This document shows, piece by piece, positions 44,429 through 53,810 of a stretch of 64,000 nucleotides of DNA. The position numbers were made by a program, and so were the translations under genes. Within the stretch, counting starts at the first letter, position 1; every line of letters begins with the position of its first letter. Source of the stretch: Microbacterium sp. 1.5R (lineage in GTDB: Bacteria; Actinomycetota; Actinomycetes; Actinomycetales; Microbacteriaceae); contig NZ_VDRC01000002.1 in NCBI RefSeq assembly GCF_007667425.1, positions 1-64,000 on the forward strand. Reading direction: 5' to 3'. Below the pieces are notes generated by a model. It was not told the origin of the DNA, searched no databases, and saw only the letters and a program-made list of their open reading frames with translations.

Positions 44429-45712
44429 ATGATCGACCTCGCACTCCTCCGCGAAAACCCGGAGATCGTCCGCCGTTCTCAGGCCGCCCGTGGCAACGAC
44501 CAGGGCACCGTCGACGCCGCACTCGAGGCCGACCGATCGCGTAGGGCGGCGCTCGCCGCCTTCGAGGAGCTCCGGGCCGAGCAGAACGCGTTCGGCAAGC
44601 AGGTCGCGAAGGCGCCGAAGGAGGAGAAGGCCGCGCTCGTCGCGCAGGCCAAAGACCTCGCCGACCGCGTCAAGCAGGCGCAACAGGCGTCGAACGAGGC
44701 GTCCGAGAAAGCGGCAGAGGCGCTCGCGCGCATCGAGAACGTCGTCATGGACGGTGTGCCCGCCGGCGGAGAGGCGGACTTCGTCGAGCTGCGCCGCGTC
44801 GGCGATGTGCCGACGTTCGACTTCGAACCCCGCGACCACCTCGCGATCGGCGAGATCCTCGGTGCGATCGACATGGAGCGCGGCGCCAAGGTCGCAGGGG
44901 CCCGGTTCTACTTCCTCCGGGGGATCGGCGCGCGCCTCGAGATCGCGCTCATGAACCTCGCCCTCGACAAGGCTCTGCAGAACGATTTCGTCCCGCTGAT
45001 CACGCCGACGCTCGTTCGCCCGGAGATCATGCAGGGCACGGGTTTCCTCGGAGAGCACGCCGACGAGGTCTACCACCTCGACAAGGATGACGATCTGTAT
45101 CTCGTCGGCACCAGCGAGGTCGCGCTCGCCGGCTACCACAAGGACGAGATCGTCGACCTCGGCCACGGCCCTCTCCGCTACGCCGGCTGGTCGACCTGCT
45201 ACCGGCGTGAGGCCGGGTCGCACGGTAAGGACACGCGCGGCATCATCCGCGTCCACCAGTTCAACAAGCTCGAGATGTTCGTCTACACGACTCCCGAGGA
45301 GGCGGAGGCCGAGCACCTGCGACTCGTCGCGCTGCAGGAGGAGATGCTGACCTCGCTGGGTCTCGCGTACCGGGTGATCGACGTCGCCGCCGGAGATCTC
45401 GGCTCCAGCGCCGCGCGCAAGTACGACATCGAGGCCTGGGTGCCAACGCAGGGCGTGTTCCGCGAACTCACCTCCACGTCGAACTGCACCACCTACCAGG
45501 CTCGCCGCCTCGACGTGAGGCACCGGCCGGCGGCTGAGGACCGTCAGCAGGCGAAGACCCAGCCCGTCGCGACGCTGAACGGCACGCTCGCGACCACCCG
45601 GTGGATCGTGGCGCTGCTCGAGACGCACCAGCAGGCCGACGGATCGGTCCGCGTGCCCGAGGTGCTGCGCCCGTACCTCGGGGGCCTCGAGGTGCTGGAG
45701 CCCACCGCATGA
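44429..45712 (+). CDS. serS: Serine--tRNA ligase (class II)
   Basis: A 427-residue synthetase. The N-terminal long coiled-coil arm (about 25-105) binds the tRNA-Ser variable arm. The catalytic part has [37 protein letters not shown] (motif 2) and the C-terminal [18 protein letters not shown] motif 3 ([16 protein letters not shown]). The 3' end overlaps the HAD hydrolase gene by ATGA. tRNA-Ser(TGA) lies about 850 bp downstream. Confidence 0.96.
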   Translation: MIDLALLRENPEIVRRSQAARGNDQGTVDAALEADRSRRAALAAFEELRAEQNAFGKQVAKAPKEEKAALVAQAKDLADRVKQAQQASNEASEKAAEALARIENVVMDGVPAGGEADFVELRRVGDVPTFDFEPRDHLAIGEILGAIDMERGAKVAGARFYFLRGIGARLEIALMNLALDKALQNDFVPLITPTLVRPEIMQGTGFLGEHADEVYHLDKDDDLYLVGTSEVALAGYHKDEIVDLGHGPLRYAGWSTCYRREAGSHGKDTRGIIRVHQFNKLEMFVYTTPEEAEAEHLRLVALQEEMLTSLGLAYRVIDVAAGDLGSSAARKYDIEAWVPTQGVFRELTSTSNCTTYQARRLDVRHRPAAEDRQQAKTQPVATLNGTLATTRWIVALLETHQQADGSVRVPEVLRPYLGGLEVLEPTA

Positions 45713-46527
45713 CCTCCTGGCTCGTCGGTCTCGACGTCGACGGCACGATCCTTCTCGAAGACGAGTCGATGAGTCCCGGTGTGCCGGAGGCCGTCACGCG
45801 CCTCCGCGACGGTGGGCACGAGGTGACCATCGCGACCGGCCGCAGCTGGAGCGCCACCGAACGATACGTCGACCTGCTCGGGCTCACACCGGCGTACGTC
45901 GTGTGCTCGAACGGCGCTGTGACGATGCGCCGTGTCGGCGATGAGTGGGAGCGCTGGCACATCGAGACCTTCGACGCGTCGCCGGTGCTCGCTCTGTTGC
46001 GGGAACGCCTCCCCGAAGCGCGGTACATGGTGGAGCTCGCCTCCGGCCAGCGCCTGTACACCGAGCACCTCGACGACTGGACCCTCGACGGCGGCCGGCA
46101 GGTCGGGTTCGAGGAGCTCGTCGCCGAACCGGTGTCGCGGGTCGTCGTCGTGTCACCCGGACACGATGAGGAGGATTTCCACCGTCTCGTCGCCGACGCC
46201 GGACTGAATGAGGTGTCGTATGCGATCGGGTGGACCGCGTGGCTCGACATCGCCCCGCAGGGCGTCGACAAGGGCACGGCGCTCGAACGCGTGCGCACCG
46301 AGCTCGGATTCGAGGGCGACCGCGTGCTCGTCGCCGGTGACGGACGCAACGACATCGGCATGTTCGAGTGGGCTCGCGAGCTCGGCGGACGGGCCGTCGC
46401 GATGGGGCAGGCGCCCGCCGAGGTGAAGGCCGCCGCGGGGGAGACCACGGCCGAGGTCGACGCAGGCGGACTCGCCGATGCGTTGAACACGCTTCCAGCA
46501 GCCGCCCAGGTCAGCGCAGGAGAATAG
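45709..46527 (+). CDS. HAD-superfamily hydrolase (Cof type)
   Basis: A 272-residue phosphatase-like protein. HAD motif I is [13 protein letters not shown], motif II ATGRSW, and motif [19 protein letters not shown], with a C2B cap between (Cof/YidA family). It is translationally coupled to serS. Such enzymes act on sugar phosphates or flavin precursors; substrate unknown. Confidence 0.88.
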   Translation: MTSWLVGLDVDGTILLEDESMSPGVPEAVTRLRDGGHEVTIATGRSWSATERYVDLLGLTPAYVVCSNGAVTMRRVGDEWERWHIETFDASPVLALLRERLPEARYMVELASGQRLYTEHLDDWTLDGGRQVGFEELVAEPVSRVVVVSPGHDEEDFHRLVADAGLNEVSYAIGWTAWLDIAPQGVDKGTALERVRTELGFEGDRVLVAGDGRNDIGMFEWARELGGRAVAMGQAPAEVKAAAGETTAEVDAGGLADALNTLPAAAQVSAGE

Positions 46528-46535
46528 AACTCGGC

Positions 46536-46541
46536 TAGACT
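46536..46541 (+). promoter_or_regulatory. -10 box (TAGACT) of tRNA-Ser
   Basis: TAGACT in CTCGGCTAGACTCACGG, 28 nt before the mature tRNA 5' end. Identical hexamers precede lysS and serS. Confidence 0.6.
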
Positions 46542-46569
46542 CACGGCTTGTCGGCGGATTCGTCTGTCG

Positions 46570-46654
46570 GGAGGGTTGTCCGAGCGGCCGATGGAGCTGG
46601 TCTTGAAAACCAGTGGGCAGAGATGTCTCGTGGGTTCGAATCCCACACCCTCCG
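46570..46654 (+). tRNA. tRNA-Ser (TGA)
   Basis: An 85-nt type II tRNA with long variable arm: acceptor GGAGGGT with ACCCTCC, anticodon loop CTTGAAA (TGA), T loop GGTTCGAATCC, discriminator G as required for Ser. CCA is not encoded. Confidence 0.95.
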
Positions 46655-46703
46655 CTTCGAAGCACGGTGCCGCGCACCGAGACGCTGAACCGAAAGGCCA
46701 CGA

Positions 46704-47951
46704 GTGAGTCCCCACACCCGCCGCCGTCGTACCCTCGCACGACACGGTCAGCAGCGCACTCCCGGTGCGGTCAGCCAACTCCTGAAGTTCATCGCCATCG
46801 GTCTCGCCGTCGTCCTGGTGAGCGGGCTCGGGGTCGCCGCATACGTCGTCTACGACCTGTCCAGCACGGTGACGGCGAACGCGGTCGAACTCGAGGGCAC
46901 CGACCAGCTGCCTCCGGACATCGGTGAGTACGAGGGCGGGTTCAACCTGCTCCTCACCGGTGTCGACACGTGCGAGGAGGCCTACGCGCAGTACTTCGGA
47001 GCACGCTGCGAGGGGGCCGACTCCGAGGGCACCCTCAACGACGTGAATCTGCTGGTGCACGTCTCGGAGGAGCCCCGCCGCATCACGGTGGTGAGCTTTC
47101 CTCGCGACCTCATGCTCGGCATCCCCGCCTGCGAAGACGACGAGGGCAACACTCACTCGGCGATGAGCAAGCAGCCGCTCAACACGGCGTACACCGACGG
47201 CGGCCTGAACTGCGTCGCCAAGACCATCACGCAGCTGACGGGGCAGGAGATCCAGTTCGCCGCGTCCGTGACCTTCGGCGGTGTGATCGAGATCACCAAC
47301 GCGATCGGCGGCGTCGAGGTCTGTCTCGCGAACCCGATCAAGGACAGGTACACCGGGCTCGACATGACTGCGGGCACCCACACCGTCCAGGGGCTCGAGG
47401 CGCTGCAGTTCCTCCGCACCCGCCACGGGGTCGGCGACGGAAGCGACCTCGGACGCATCGGCAACCAGCAGCAGTACATGTCGAGCCTTGTGCGCAAGCT
47501 GATCAGCAGCGACACCCTCGGGAACTTCCCGACGATGCTGAAGCTCGCCAACACCGGCCTCAGCAACATGGAGACCAGCACGTCCCTCGCCAACCCGACG
47601 ATGATCGCCCAGATCGCGCTCGCCGTGAAGTCGGTGCCGTTCGAGGACATCGTCTTCCTCCAGTACCCCACGGGCACCGACGCCGACAACCCGAACAAGG
47701 TCGTCGCGAACAAGTCGGCCGCCGAGGCGATGTGGGACGCGATCAACCAGAACGCCCAGCTGGTGGTGACGCACGAGAACACCGCCAATGACGGTGTCGT
47801 CGTGACGGACCCGACTCCCGAGACCCCCGCCGTGCCCGATCCGACGGCGACAGCGCCGGCGACCGGAGACCCCGGCGTCGTCGCCCTCCCGGATTCGATC
47901 AAGGGCAACTCAGCCGCTCAGCAGACCTGCTCCAACGGCAACGTCCGCTGA
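46704..47951 (+). CDS. LCP family (LytR-CpsA-Psr) glycopolymer transferase
   Basis: A 415-residue protein with one helix near the N-terminus (LLKFIAIGLAVVLVSGLGVA, about 26-46) and an extracellular LCP domain: GFNLLLTGVDTCEEAYAQYF, DVNLLVHVSEEPRRITVVSF with PRDL, and QFLRTRHGVGDGSDLGRIGN. LCP enzymes move undecaprenyl-linked polymers to peptidoglycan, so it could anchor the polysaccharide made at 1-12 kb. The tail is Thr/Pro/Ala rich. The GTG start follows GAAAGG. Confidence 0.92.
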   Translation: MSPHTRRRRTLARHGQQRTPGAVSQLLKFIAIGLAVVLVSGLGVAAYVVYDLSSTVTANAVELEGTDQLPPDIGEYEGGFNLLLTGVDTCEEAYAQYFGARCEGADSEGTLNDVNLLVHVSEEPRRITVVSFPRDLMLGIPACEDDEGNTHSAMSKQPLNTAYTDGGLNCVAKTITQLTGQEIQFAASVTFGGVIEITNAIGGVEVCLANPIKDRYTGLDMTAGTHTVQGLEALQFLRTRHGVGDGSDLGRIGNQQQYMSSLVRKLISSDTLGNFPTMLKLANTGLSNMETSTSLANPTMIAQIALAVKSVPFEDIVFLQYPTGTDADNPNKVVANKSAAEAMWDAINQNAQLVVTHENTANDGVVVTDPTPETPAVPDPTATAPATGDPGVVALPDSIKGNSAAQQTCSNGNVR

Positions 47952-48055
47952 CCGGTCGCTGAACGAGCGGGCTCCGGAGGTCCGCACGCTTCCGCTTCGT
48001 GGCGGATGGGCAGCACACCAGCTTCATCGACCTCGGAGAGCGACCTGATCATAGG

Positions 48056-48778
48056 TCACGGCCTTTCTCCGACGAAGCGGATCGAGTCGACGCCAGGAAC
48101 ATCCGACAGGATCTCGACGAGGTCGAGCGGGTCCGATCCCCCCTCCGACCGCAGCGTCAACAGCACTTCTCGTCGCGGAGCCTTCGTCGTACCGCGCGCC
48201 ACCTCGCGGACTTCTGACACGATGGCTTCGAAGCCGGATGCTGCCGAGATCCCGAGGACCGTACGAAGTGCTCCTCTGCCCTCCCGATAACGGACGCGCA
48301 CTGTCGTCACTGCGGATGTCGTGGACGGTCGGAGCCTGTTTCCGAGCTTGCGCAGAGCCCAGACCGCGAACAGGTGGATGGCGGTGCCCGCGATGGCGAG
48401 CGATGGCGAGCCGGCGCCGCAGGCCATCCCTATCGAGGCGGTCATCCAGATCGACGCGGCCGTTGTGAGACCGGCGACGGAGTTCTGCCTGACGAATATC
48501 ACCCCGGCGCCGAGAAATCCGATCCCCGACACCACCTGGGCGGCGATTCGAGAGGGGTCCACGATTGCGTCGGGTGCTGCCACGCTGCTGAAGCCGTAGG
48601 CAGAGACCAGCGTGAAGACGGCTGAACCGACGCCGACCAATGCGTGGGTGCGCAATCCCGCGCTCTTGAGATTTCGATGACGTTCCAGCCCGATCATCGA
48701 GGAGAGGACGAAGGCGAGCGCCAAGAGTGTGATCTCTGTCAGCGTGCTGGCTCTCAGCCACTCGATGTCGAGATTCAC
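48056..48778 (-). CDS. MgtC/SapB family membrane protein
   Basis: A 240-residue protein with about five hydrophobic helices; the family motifs LALAFVLSSMIGLERHRNLK and GLRTHALVGVGSAVFTLVSA are present, as are GIGFLGAGVIFVRQNSVAGL and the C-terminal soluble extension. MgtC proteins are linked to survival at low Mg2+ and inside hosts. The start overlaps the upstream stop (48775-48778). Confidence 0.9.
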   Translation of the reverse strand: MNLDIEWLRASTLTEITLLALAFVLSSMIGLERHRNLKSAGLRTHALVGVGSAVFTLVSAYGFSSVAAPDAIVDPSRIAAQVVSGIGFLGAGVIFVRQNSVAGLTTAASIWMTASIGMACGAGSPSLAIAGTAIHLFAVWALRKLGNRLRPSTTSAVTTVRVRYREGRGALRTVLGISAASGFEAIVSEVREVARGTTKAPRREVLLTLRSEGGSDPLDLVEILSDVPGVDSIRFVGERP

Positions 48779-49641
48779 TGGGCGGTGTCACAGGTGACGG
48801 AGGCGTCGACCCCGTCGATCTCGACGAATCGCGCTTCCAGGTCGGGGGTCCGCTCCGCGTGCAGCCGGAAGCCTCTGAGACGCAGAGCATCGCGGTATGT
48901 GGCCGACCGCTCGACCGCAGTGAAAGCTCGGTGCGGTGCGCTGCTGACAGGAGACACCTTCTCGAACTCTCCGGTCAGGCGAAGCAGGGACGTCGCCCGG
49001 GTGAGATGCGGTTCATCGGAGACCACGATCACGGATCGTGCGTTCTCGTCTGCGGCGAACTGGCGCCCGTACTGGATGTTCTCGAGTGTGTCCCGCGAGT
49101 GGCGCTCAATCAGGACCCGCTCTGAGGCCACGCCGAGTTGTCGCAGACGCCTCGCCATGACAGACGCCTCGCTGACAGCGGTCAGACCCACGGCTCCGCC
49201 CGAGACGAGTACTTTCGCATCGGGAAGATCCGTCGCGAGCCGCGACGTCACCTCGAGGCGGCGCAGCAGCCTCTGCGAGGCGCGACCGTCGTTCGTCAAC
49301 CGGAATCCCAGCACCATGATCAGATCCGCGCCGTCGCTTGCGCCTCGCTGCTCGACCGCGTATTCATCCACTGCCTGCACCGTCGAGAGAGCGAGATCGG
49401 CGATGCTCTCGGAGGCGGAACGAAGACGCAACCACGCGCCCGCCTCGTCCGCCGAACAAAGTGCCCGCAGCATCGCGGCGCGGAAGGCGAGTGCATCGAC
49501 GGCTCCCGGCGCCACGGCAGACGCTCGTTCGAACCACTCTGCCGCCTGTTCCAGGTCGCCTTCAGCCACCTCGTGAGCGGCACGCGCGATCGCGATGTTC
49601 GCCCATTGCTCCCGATCCCACTCCCGACCTCGTCTGGTCAC
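48775..49641 (-). CDS. DUF218 (YdcF-like) protein with TPR-like N-terminus
   Basis: A 288-residue soluble protein. Residues about 10-90 resemble TPR helices (AHEVAEGDLEQAAEWFERAS). The DUF218 domain follows: ADLIMVLGFRLTNDGRASQR, KVLVSGGAVGLTAVSEASVM, ERHSRDTLENIQYGRQFAAD and VIVVSDEPHLTRATSLLRLT. The family includes YdcF and SanA-like proteins of uncertain function. No membrane helices are seen, unlike many members. It is coupled to MgtC and follows the binding-protein gene by 41 bp. The GTG start is the only plausible one. Confidence 0.78.
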   Translation of the reverse strand: MTRRGREWDREQWANIAIARAAHEVAEGDLEQAAEWFERASAVAPGAVDALAFRAAMLRALCSADEAGAWLRLRSASESIADLALSTVQAVDEYAVEQRGASDGADLIMVLGFRLTNDGRASQRLLRRLEVTSRLATDLPDAKVLVSGGAVGLTAVSEASVMARRLRQLGVASERVLIERHSRDTLENIQYGRQFAADENARSVIVVSDEPHLTRATSLLRLTGEFEKVSPVSSAPHRAFTAVERSATYRDALRLRGFRLHAERTPDLEARFVEIDGVDASVTCDTAQ

Positions 49642-49682
49642 GTCGCTGCGTACGATGGCACTTCTGGGGTCCGGCGAACGGC

Positions 49683-50984
49683 TCACTTCGAGAGTGCTGC
49701 GTCGGCTTCGTCGGCCGCAGCGTCGAGGGCGGCTTTCGGTGACACCTGCTGCAGCATCGCTTTCTCGATCTGCCGCGCCAGAGCACTGCTCACTGCCGCG
49801 TACTCGGGAATCGCCGGGCGCGCGCGAGCGTAGTCGAGCTGGTCCGAGAAGGCCGAGATCCGCGGGTCGCGATCGACGTGCTGCTGCCAGGCGGCGCTCT
49901 CCGCAGTACGCGCACTGGTGGGAAGGTAGCCGGTCCCGATCGCCCACTCCGCCTGCTGGTCCGGCTGCAAGGCCCACGAGAGGAATGCCCACGCGGCATC
50001 CTTCTCCTCGTCGGAGCTTTCGAGGATGTAGGAGACGTTCGTGCCGGTGTTCATCGCCGGCTGCTTCAGTTCGGGGAAGGCGACGACTTCGGCTACGCCC
50101 TCGCCCAGTGCCTCGTCCAAGATGGCGAGGTCTGCGGGGCGACCGATGAACATCTGCACCTGTCCCGCGATGAACCCGGGGATCCCGGTCTGCTGGGTAT
50201 CGTCATCGAGGCTCGACGGGTACGCGTGGCCGTCCTTGACGAGATCCGTCCAGGTCGTCAGGGCTTCCACCCCTGCGGGGCTGGCGAACTCCGCCGACGT
50301 GTTGTCCTCACTGAGGAACTCGCCACCCGCGCTCCACAGCATCGACTGCCACGTGAAGGAGGTCCACTCCCCGGGGCCGATCGGCAGGTAGATGCCGTAC
50401 TTCCCGTCCGAGGTGAGCGTCGCTGACGCCTCGGCGACCTCGCCCCATGTCCGTGGCGGCTCGATTCCGGCAGCACTGAACGCCTTCGTGTTGTAGATGA
50501 GTGCGTAGGCGCCGCCGTCGGTAGGGAGAGAGTAGACGGAGCCGTCGAAGGTACTCGGCTCCAGCATCCCCGGGAAGATGTCCTTCTTCTCCACGGGGTG
50601 ATCCCCCTCACCGAAGTAGGGCGTGAGATCGACCACCGCCTCGGACTCGAGGAGAGCGCCGATGCGCGAGGCATTGCTGTCGCCGAAGACGATGTTCGGT
50701 GTGTCCTTCGTGCGGATCGCGTTCTGGATCTGCGACGCGAATTGATCGGCGGTTCCCGCGATGAACTGGCGCTTCACCACGTACTCCTTCTGCGACCCGT
50801 TGAATTCCTCGATCAGATCGTCGAGTACCGCCGATGCATCCCCTCCCTTCTGGTCCCAGAGTGTGATCGTCGTCGATTTTCCGGATTGTGATTCGGCGGC
50901 CTGTGTCGAGCAGGCGGTCGTCCCGGCGAGCATGAGGATGGCAGCGGTCGCTGCGGTGCTGCGGAGGAGGGGGCGAGGGAGCAT
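49683..50984 (-). CDS. Sugar ABC transporter substrate-binding lipoprotein
   Basis: A 433-residue extracytoplasmic solute-binding protein (family 1, carbohydrate type). The lipobox is in MLAGTTAC (C25). Typical motifs are TITLWDQKGGDASAVLDDLI, PNIVFGDSNASRIGALLESE, SLPTDGGAYALIYNTKAFSA and TWGEVAEASATLTSDGKYGI. It is the third gene of an importer operon after two permeases. Substrate (probably an oligosaccharide) cannot be set. The ATG at 50984 follows AAAGGA. Confidence 0.92.
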   Translation of the reverse strand: MLPRPLLRSTAATAAILMLAGTTACSTQAAESQSGKSTTITLWDQKGGDASAVLDDLIEEFNGSQKEYVVKRQFIAGTADQFASQIQNAIRTKDTPNIVFGDSNASRIGALLESEAVVDLTPYFGEGDHPVEKKDIFPGMLEPSTFDGSVYSLPTDGGAYALIYNTKAFSAAGIEPPRTWGEVAEASATLTSDGKYGIYLPIGPGEWTSFTWQSMLWSAGGEFLSEDNTSAEFASPAGVEALTTWTDLVKDGHAYPSSLDDDTQQTGIPGFIAGQVQMFIGRPADLAILDEALGEGVAEVVAFPELKQPAMNTGTNVSYILESSDEEKDAAWAFLSWALQPDQQAEWAIGTGYLPTSARTAESAAWQQHVDRDPRISAFSDQLDYARARPAIPEYAAVSSALARQIEKAMLQQVSPKAALDAAADEADAALSK

Positions 50985-51031
50985 GTGATGTTTCCTTTCG
51001 AGGGTGTGGGACATGGCGGCGTGAGGACGGG

Positions 51032-51877
51032 TCACCGGAGTTGGCCTGACACGGCGTTCAGGATCTGCTTCTGCAGGACGAGATAGACGACGAGCACGGG
51101 GACGATCGCCAGCGTCGACGCCGCCATCAGGACGTTGAAGCCGGACGCACTGTCCGCGGTGCGGAACATGGCGAGTCCGAGTTGCACGGTGAACAGCTCG
51201 GACTTCGTGACCACGACCAGCTGGAAGAAGAAGTTGTTCCAGTTGTAGGTGAACGAGAGGATCGTGAAGGCGCCGATCATCGGCATCGCCATCGGCGTGA
51301 CGATCGTCCAGAATCGGCGCCACACTCCGGCGCCGTCCAGCGACGCGGCCTCTTCGATCTCCGTCGACAGATTGACGAAGAACTGTCGGAACAGGAACAC
51401 CCCGAGTATCGATGGGATGTTCGGGATGATCAGCCCTTCGTAAGTGTTCGTCCAGCCGAGACCGGACAGCAGGTCGACGAGCGGATTGAAGACCAGCTCG
51501 AAGGGGACGAGGAGAGCGGTGAGGAGGATGCCGAAGATGATGCGGCTACCCGGGAACTGCAGGCGGGCGAACGCATAACCGGCCATGAGGCTCGTGAGCA
51601 CCTGGCCCAGTGTCGCCGTGGCCGTGGTCAACAGACTGTTGCCGTAGTAGAGGAGGAACGGTGCACGCTCGAAGACCGTGGCGTAGTTCTCCCATACCCA
51701 TTCCGACGGCACGAATGTCGGGGGAAACGCGGCGATCTCAGCCGAGGTCTTGACGCTCGAGAGCAGCATCCACAGGAAAGGCGCCGCGGCCAACACCACC
51801 GCCAGTGCGAGGATCGATACCCGCGTCAGCCCCGCGGGCGAGACGGGGCCGCGCCGACCGGCGCCCGTCCGGCTCAC
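51032..51877 (-). CDS. Sugar ABC transporter permease (MalG type)
   Basis: A 281-residue permease with six helices and the EAA loop EEAASLDGAGVWRRFWTIV. The start is a GTG overlapping the upstream permease stop as GTGA (51874-51877). It pairs with the MalF-type subunit; an ATPase gene is not present nearby, so a shared MsiK-like ATPase encoded elsewhere is likely, as in other actinobacteria. Confidence 0.92.
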   Translation of the reverse strand: MSRTGAGRRGPVSPAGLTRVSILALAVVLAAAPFLWMLLSSVKTSAEIAAFPPTFVPSEWVWENYATVFERAPFLLYYGNSLLTTATATLGQVLTSLMAGYAFARLQFPGSRIIFGILLTALLVPFELVFNPLVDLLSGLGWTNTYEGLIIPNIPSILGVFLFRQFFVNLSTEIEEAASLDGAGVWRRFWTIVTPMAMPMIGAFTILSFTYNWNNFFFQLVVVTKSELFTVQLGLAMFRTADSASGFNVLMAASTLAIVPVLVVYLVLQKQILNAVSGQLR

Positions 51878-52794
51878 TGCATCTCCACAGCGTCGCGACG
51901 CGTCGAGAGCTTCAACTGCACGGACGCGATCATCAGACCGGCCAGTAGCAGGACCACTGCTCCTGCTGTCGCGGCGCCGCCGTCGAAGCGCACGAATCCC
52001 TGTTCGTAGATCCAGTAGAGGACGGTGGTCGACGAGCCTGCAGGACCACCTCGGGTGAGGACGTGGATCTGAGTGAAGGCCTGCAGTGCGCCGAGCGTGC
52101 CGGTGACGGTGAGGAAGGTCGTGGTCGGTCCGACCAACGGCCACGAGATCGAGCGGAACTGCCGGAAAGGCCCGGCGCCGTCCAACGTCGCGGCTTCGTA
52201 GTACGACTCGGGGATGACGGCGAGCGCTGACGAGTAGATGATCATGGTGAACCCGACCTGACTCCAGACGGTGAAGAGCACGATGGCGACGAGCGACCAC
52301 GGTGCCGCGTTGAGGAACGGCACCGGAGGGAGCCCGAAGAGCTGTAGGGGCGCATTCGCCAGGCCGCCGAATGGTGTCAGCAGGTAGGTGAAGACGAGAG
52401 CGCTGCCGACGGTGGGAGCGATGAAGGGGAGGAAGAGGATCGCTCGTACTGCGGACCGTCCGCGGAAGGGCGATCGCATCATCGCCGCCAGGACCAGTCC
52501 CGACGCCAGGGAGAGCGGCACGACCGTCGCCACGAGCACGACGGTGACGAGAACTGCGTTCAGGAATTCCGCGTCGGTGAAGATACGTGCGTAGTTGCTG
52601 AGACCGACCGGGTGCGCTGCCGAGAATCCGGCGGGGTTCCAGTCCGTGAAGCTGTAGAGAACCGTGTGAGCGAGAGGCAGGAGATAGAAGATCGACAGGA
52701 GGGTCGTGGTCGGCGCGATCAGCGGGTATCCCAGTCGGCCCTCGCGGCGGGCGAGCAGAGACGGAGCCGGTGAGTATCTGATCTTCCGAACCAC
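51874..52794 (-). CDS. Sugar ABC transporter permease (MalF type)
   Basis: A 306-residue permease, with YPLIAPTTTLLSIFYLLPLA at helix 1 and the EAA loop YYEAATLDGAGPFRQFRSIS. First gene of the reverse operon. The GTG start follows GGAGGAAAGGA. A perfect palindrome lies 78-93 bp upstream, between it and the divergent PP2C-LacI genes. Confidence 0.92.
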   Translation of the reverse strand: MVRKIRYSPAPSLLARREGRLGYPLIAPTTTLLSIFYLLPLAHTVLYSFTDWNPAGFSAAHPVGLSNYARIFTDAEFLNAVLVTVVLVATVVPLSLASGLVLAAMMRSPFRGRSAVRAILFLPFIAPTVGSALVFTYLLTPFGGLANAPLQLFGLPPVPFLNAAPWSLVAIVLFTVWSQVGFTMIIYSSALAVIPESYYEAATLDGAGPFRQFRSISWPLVGPTTTFLTVTGTLGALQAFTQIHVLTRGGPAGSSTTVLYWIYEQGFVRFDGGAATAGAVVLLLAGLMIASVQLKLSTRRDAVEMQ

Positions 52795-52863
52795 TGCGGT
52801 CCTTTCCTCCGATTGGGCGCAACGCTGCTCGACTGCGAGACTGGGCGACTTCTGCGCTTGTTG

Positions 52864-52893
52864 TTGACTTTCCGAGAACGTTCTCGGTAACCT
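52864..52893 (+). promoter_or_regulatory. Promoter with LacI-type operator in its spacer
   Basis: TTGACT (52864-52869) and TAACCT (52888-52893) form a forward promoter with an 18-bp spacer, 16 bp of which are the perfect palindrome CCGAGAACGTTCTCGG (52872-52887), with a central CG as in LacI-family operators. It lies between the divergent importer operon and the phosphatase-regulator pair. Confidence 0.75.
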
Positions 52894-52961
52894 CGCCCCG
52901 AGTATTCAGGCTCCTAACAAACCTCGTCAACCCCGAGGCGACGCTAAATATCAGGAGAGTC

Positions 52962-53810
52962 ATGAGAGTGGAATTACGCTCCGAGCCCGGAAGCGCCGAG
53001 CGCGAGAACGAGGACTGGGTGGGCGCATCGTCCGGCGTCTTCGTCGTGGTCGACGGTGCCGGCAGCCCGCCAGAGCTCGGCACGGGATGCTCCCACGGAG
53101 TTGCGTGGTATGCCACTCGACTGGGATCGACCGCCCTCGGTTTCGGCGAAGACCGGGATCGGTCCCTCGTGGACGCGCTCGGCCTTGCGATCGCCGATGT
53201 CGCCGCCCTGCACGCGGACACATGTGATCTCACTCATCCCGGCACGCCGTCCGCCGCCATCGCGCTGGCTCGGCGAACGGGTGAGGGCTCGTCGAGTCGA
53301 CTCGAGTACGCCGTGCTCGCCGACTGTTCGGTGCTGATCGTCGGGCGCAGACACGCGGAGGTCATCACCGATCGACGTGAGGCGAGCGCCGGCGCGGAGT
53401 TCCTGACGGCCGGAGCGTGGTCGCCGATCGACGCGCCCGGCCACCTCGACGAGATCGCGAGCTACATGGAGCGCATGCGCGCGCATCGCAACAAGCCCGG
53501 CGGTTTCTGGGTGGCAGCGTCAGATCCCTCGGCGGCCTCCGAGGCGATCCACGGTTCGAGGGAGCTCGAGGATGCCGCAGCAGTCGTGCTCCTCTCCGAC
53601 GGCGCGTCGCGTCCGATCGACCTCTTCCAGAACATGACCCCAGAGGAGCTCGTCACCCGGCTCACTGTGAGCGGCAGTACAGCGTTTCTCGCCGATCTTC
53701 GCGACTGGGAACGCAGCGACCCGAACGGCGTGACCTGGCCACGGGCGAAACGGCACGACGACGCGTCGGTGGTCGCATGGTTCCACGATGAACGGCAGGT
53801 CCAGCGGTGA
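52962..53810 (+). CDS. PP2C-like serine/threonine phosphatase
   Basis: A 282-residue protein. PP2C motifs: ENEDWVG (D18), FVVVDGAGS (D31, G32), VVLLSDGASRPIDLF, and HDDASVVAW (D266, D267) near the end. The metal-binding Asp pattern is thus complete, though the middle is short and divergent. It is translationally coupled (GTGA) to a LacI-type regulator and divergent from the importer. A role in signalling linked to sugar uptake is inference. The ATG follows AGGAG. Confidence 0.78.
   Translation: MRVELRSEPGSAERENEDWVGASSGVFVVVDGAGSPPELGTGCSHGVAWYATRLGSTALGFGEDRDRSLVDALGLAIADVAALHADTCDLTHPGTPSAAIALARRTGEGSSSRLEYAVLADCSVLIVGRRHAEVITDRREASAGAEFLTAGAWSPIDAPGHLDEIASYMERMRAHRNKPGGFWVAASDPSAASEAIHGSRELEDAAAVVLLSDGASRPIDLFQNMTPEELVTRLTVSGSTAFLADLRDWERSDPNGVTWPRAKRHDDASVVAWFHDERQVQR

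Noticed and set aside
51032..53233. 733-residue frame running through both permease genes
   Set aside because: Only the last 281 residues resemble a permease; the rest is the MalF-type gene out of frame, and GTGA at 51874-51877 marks the true start.
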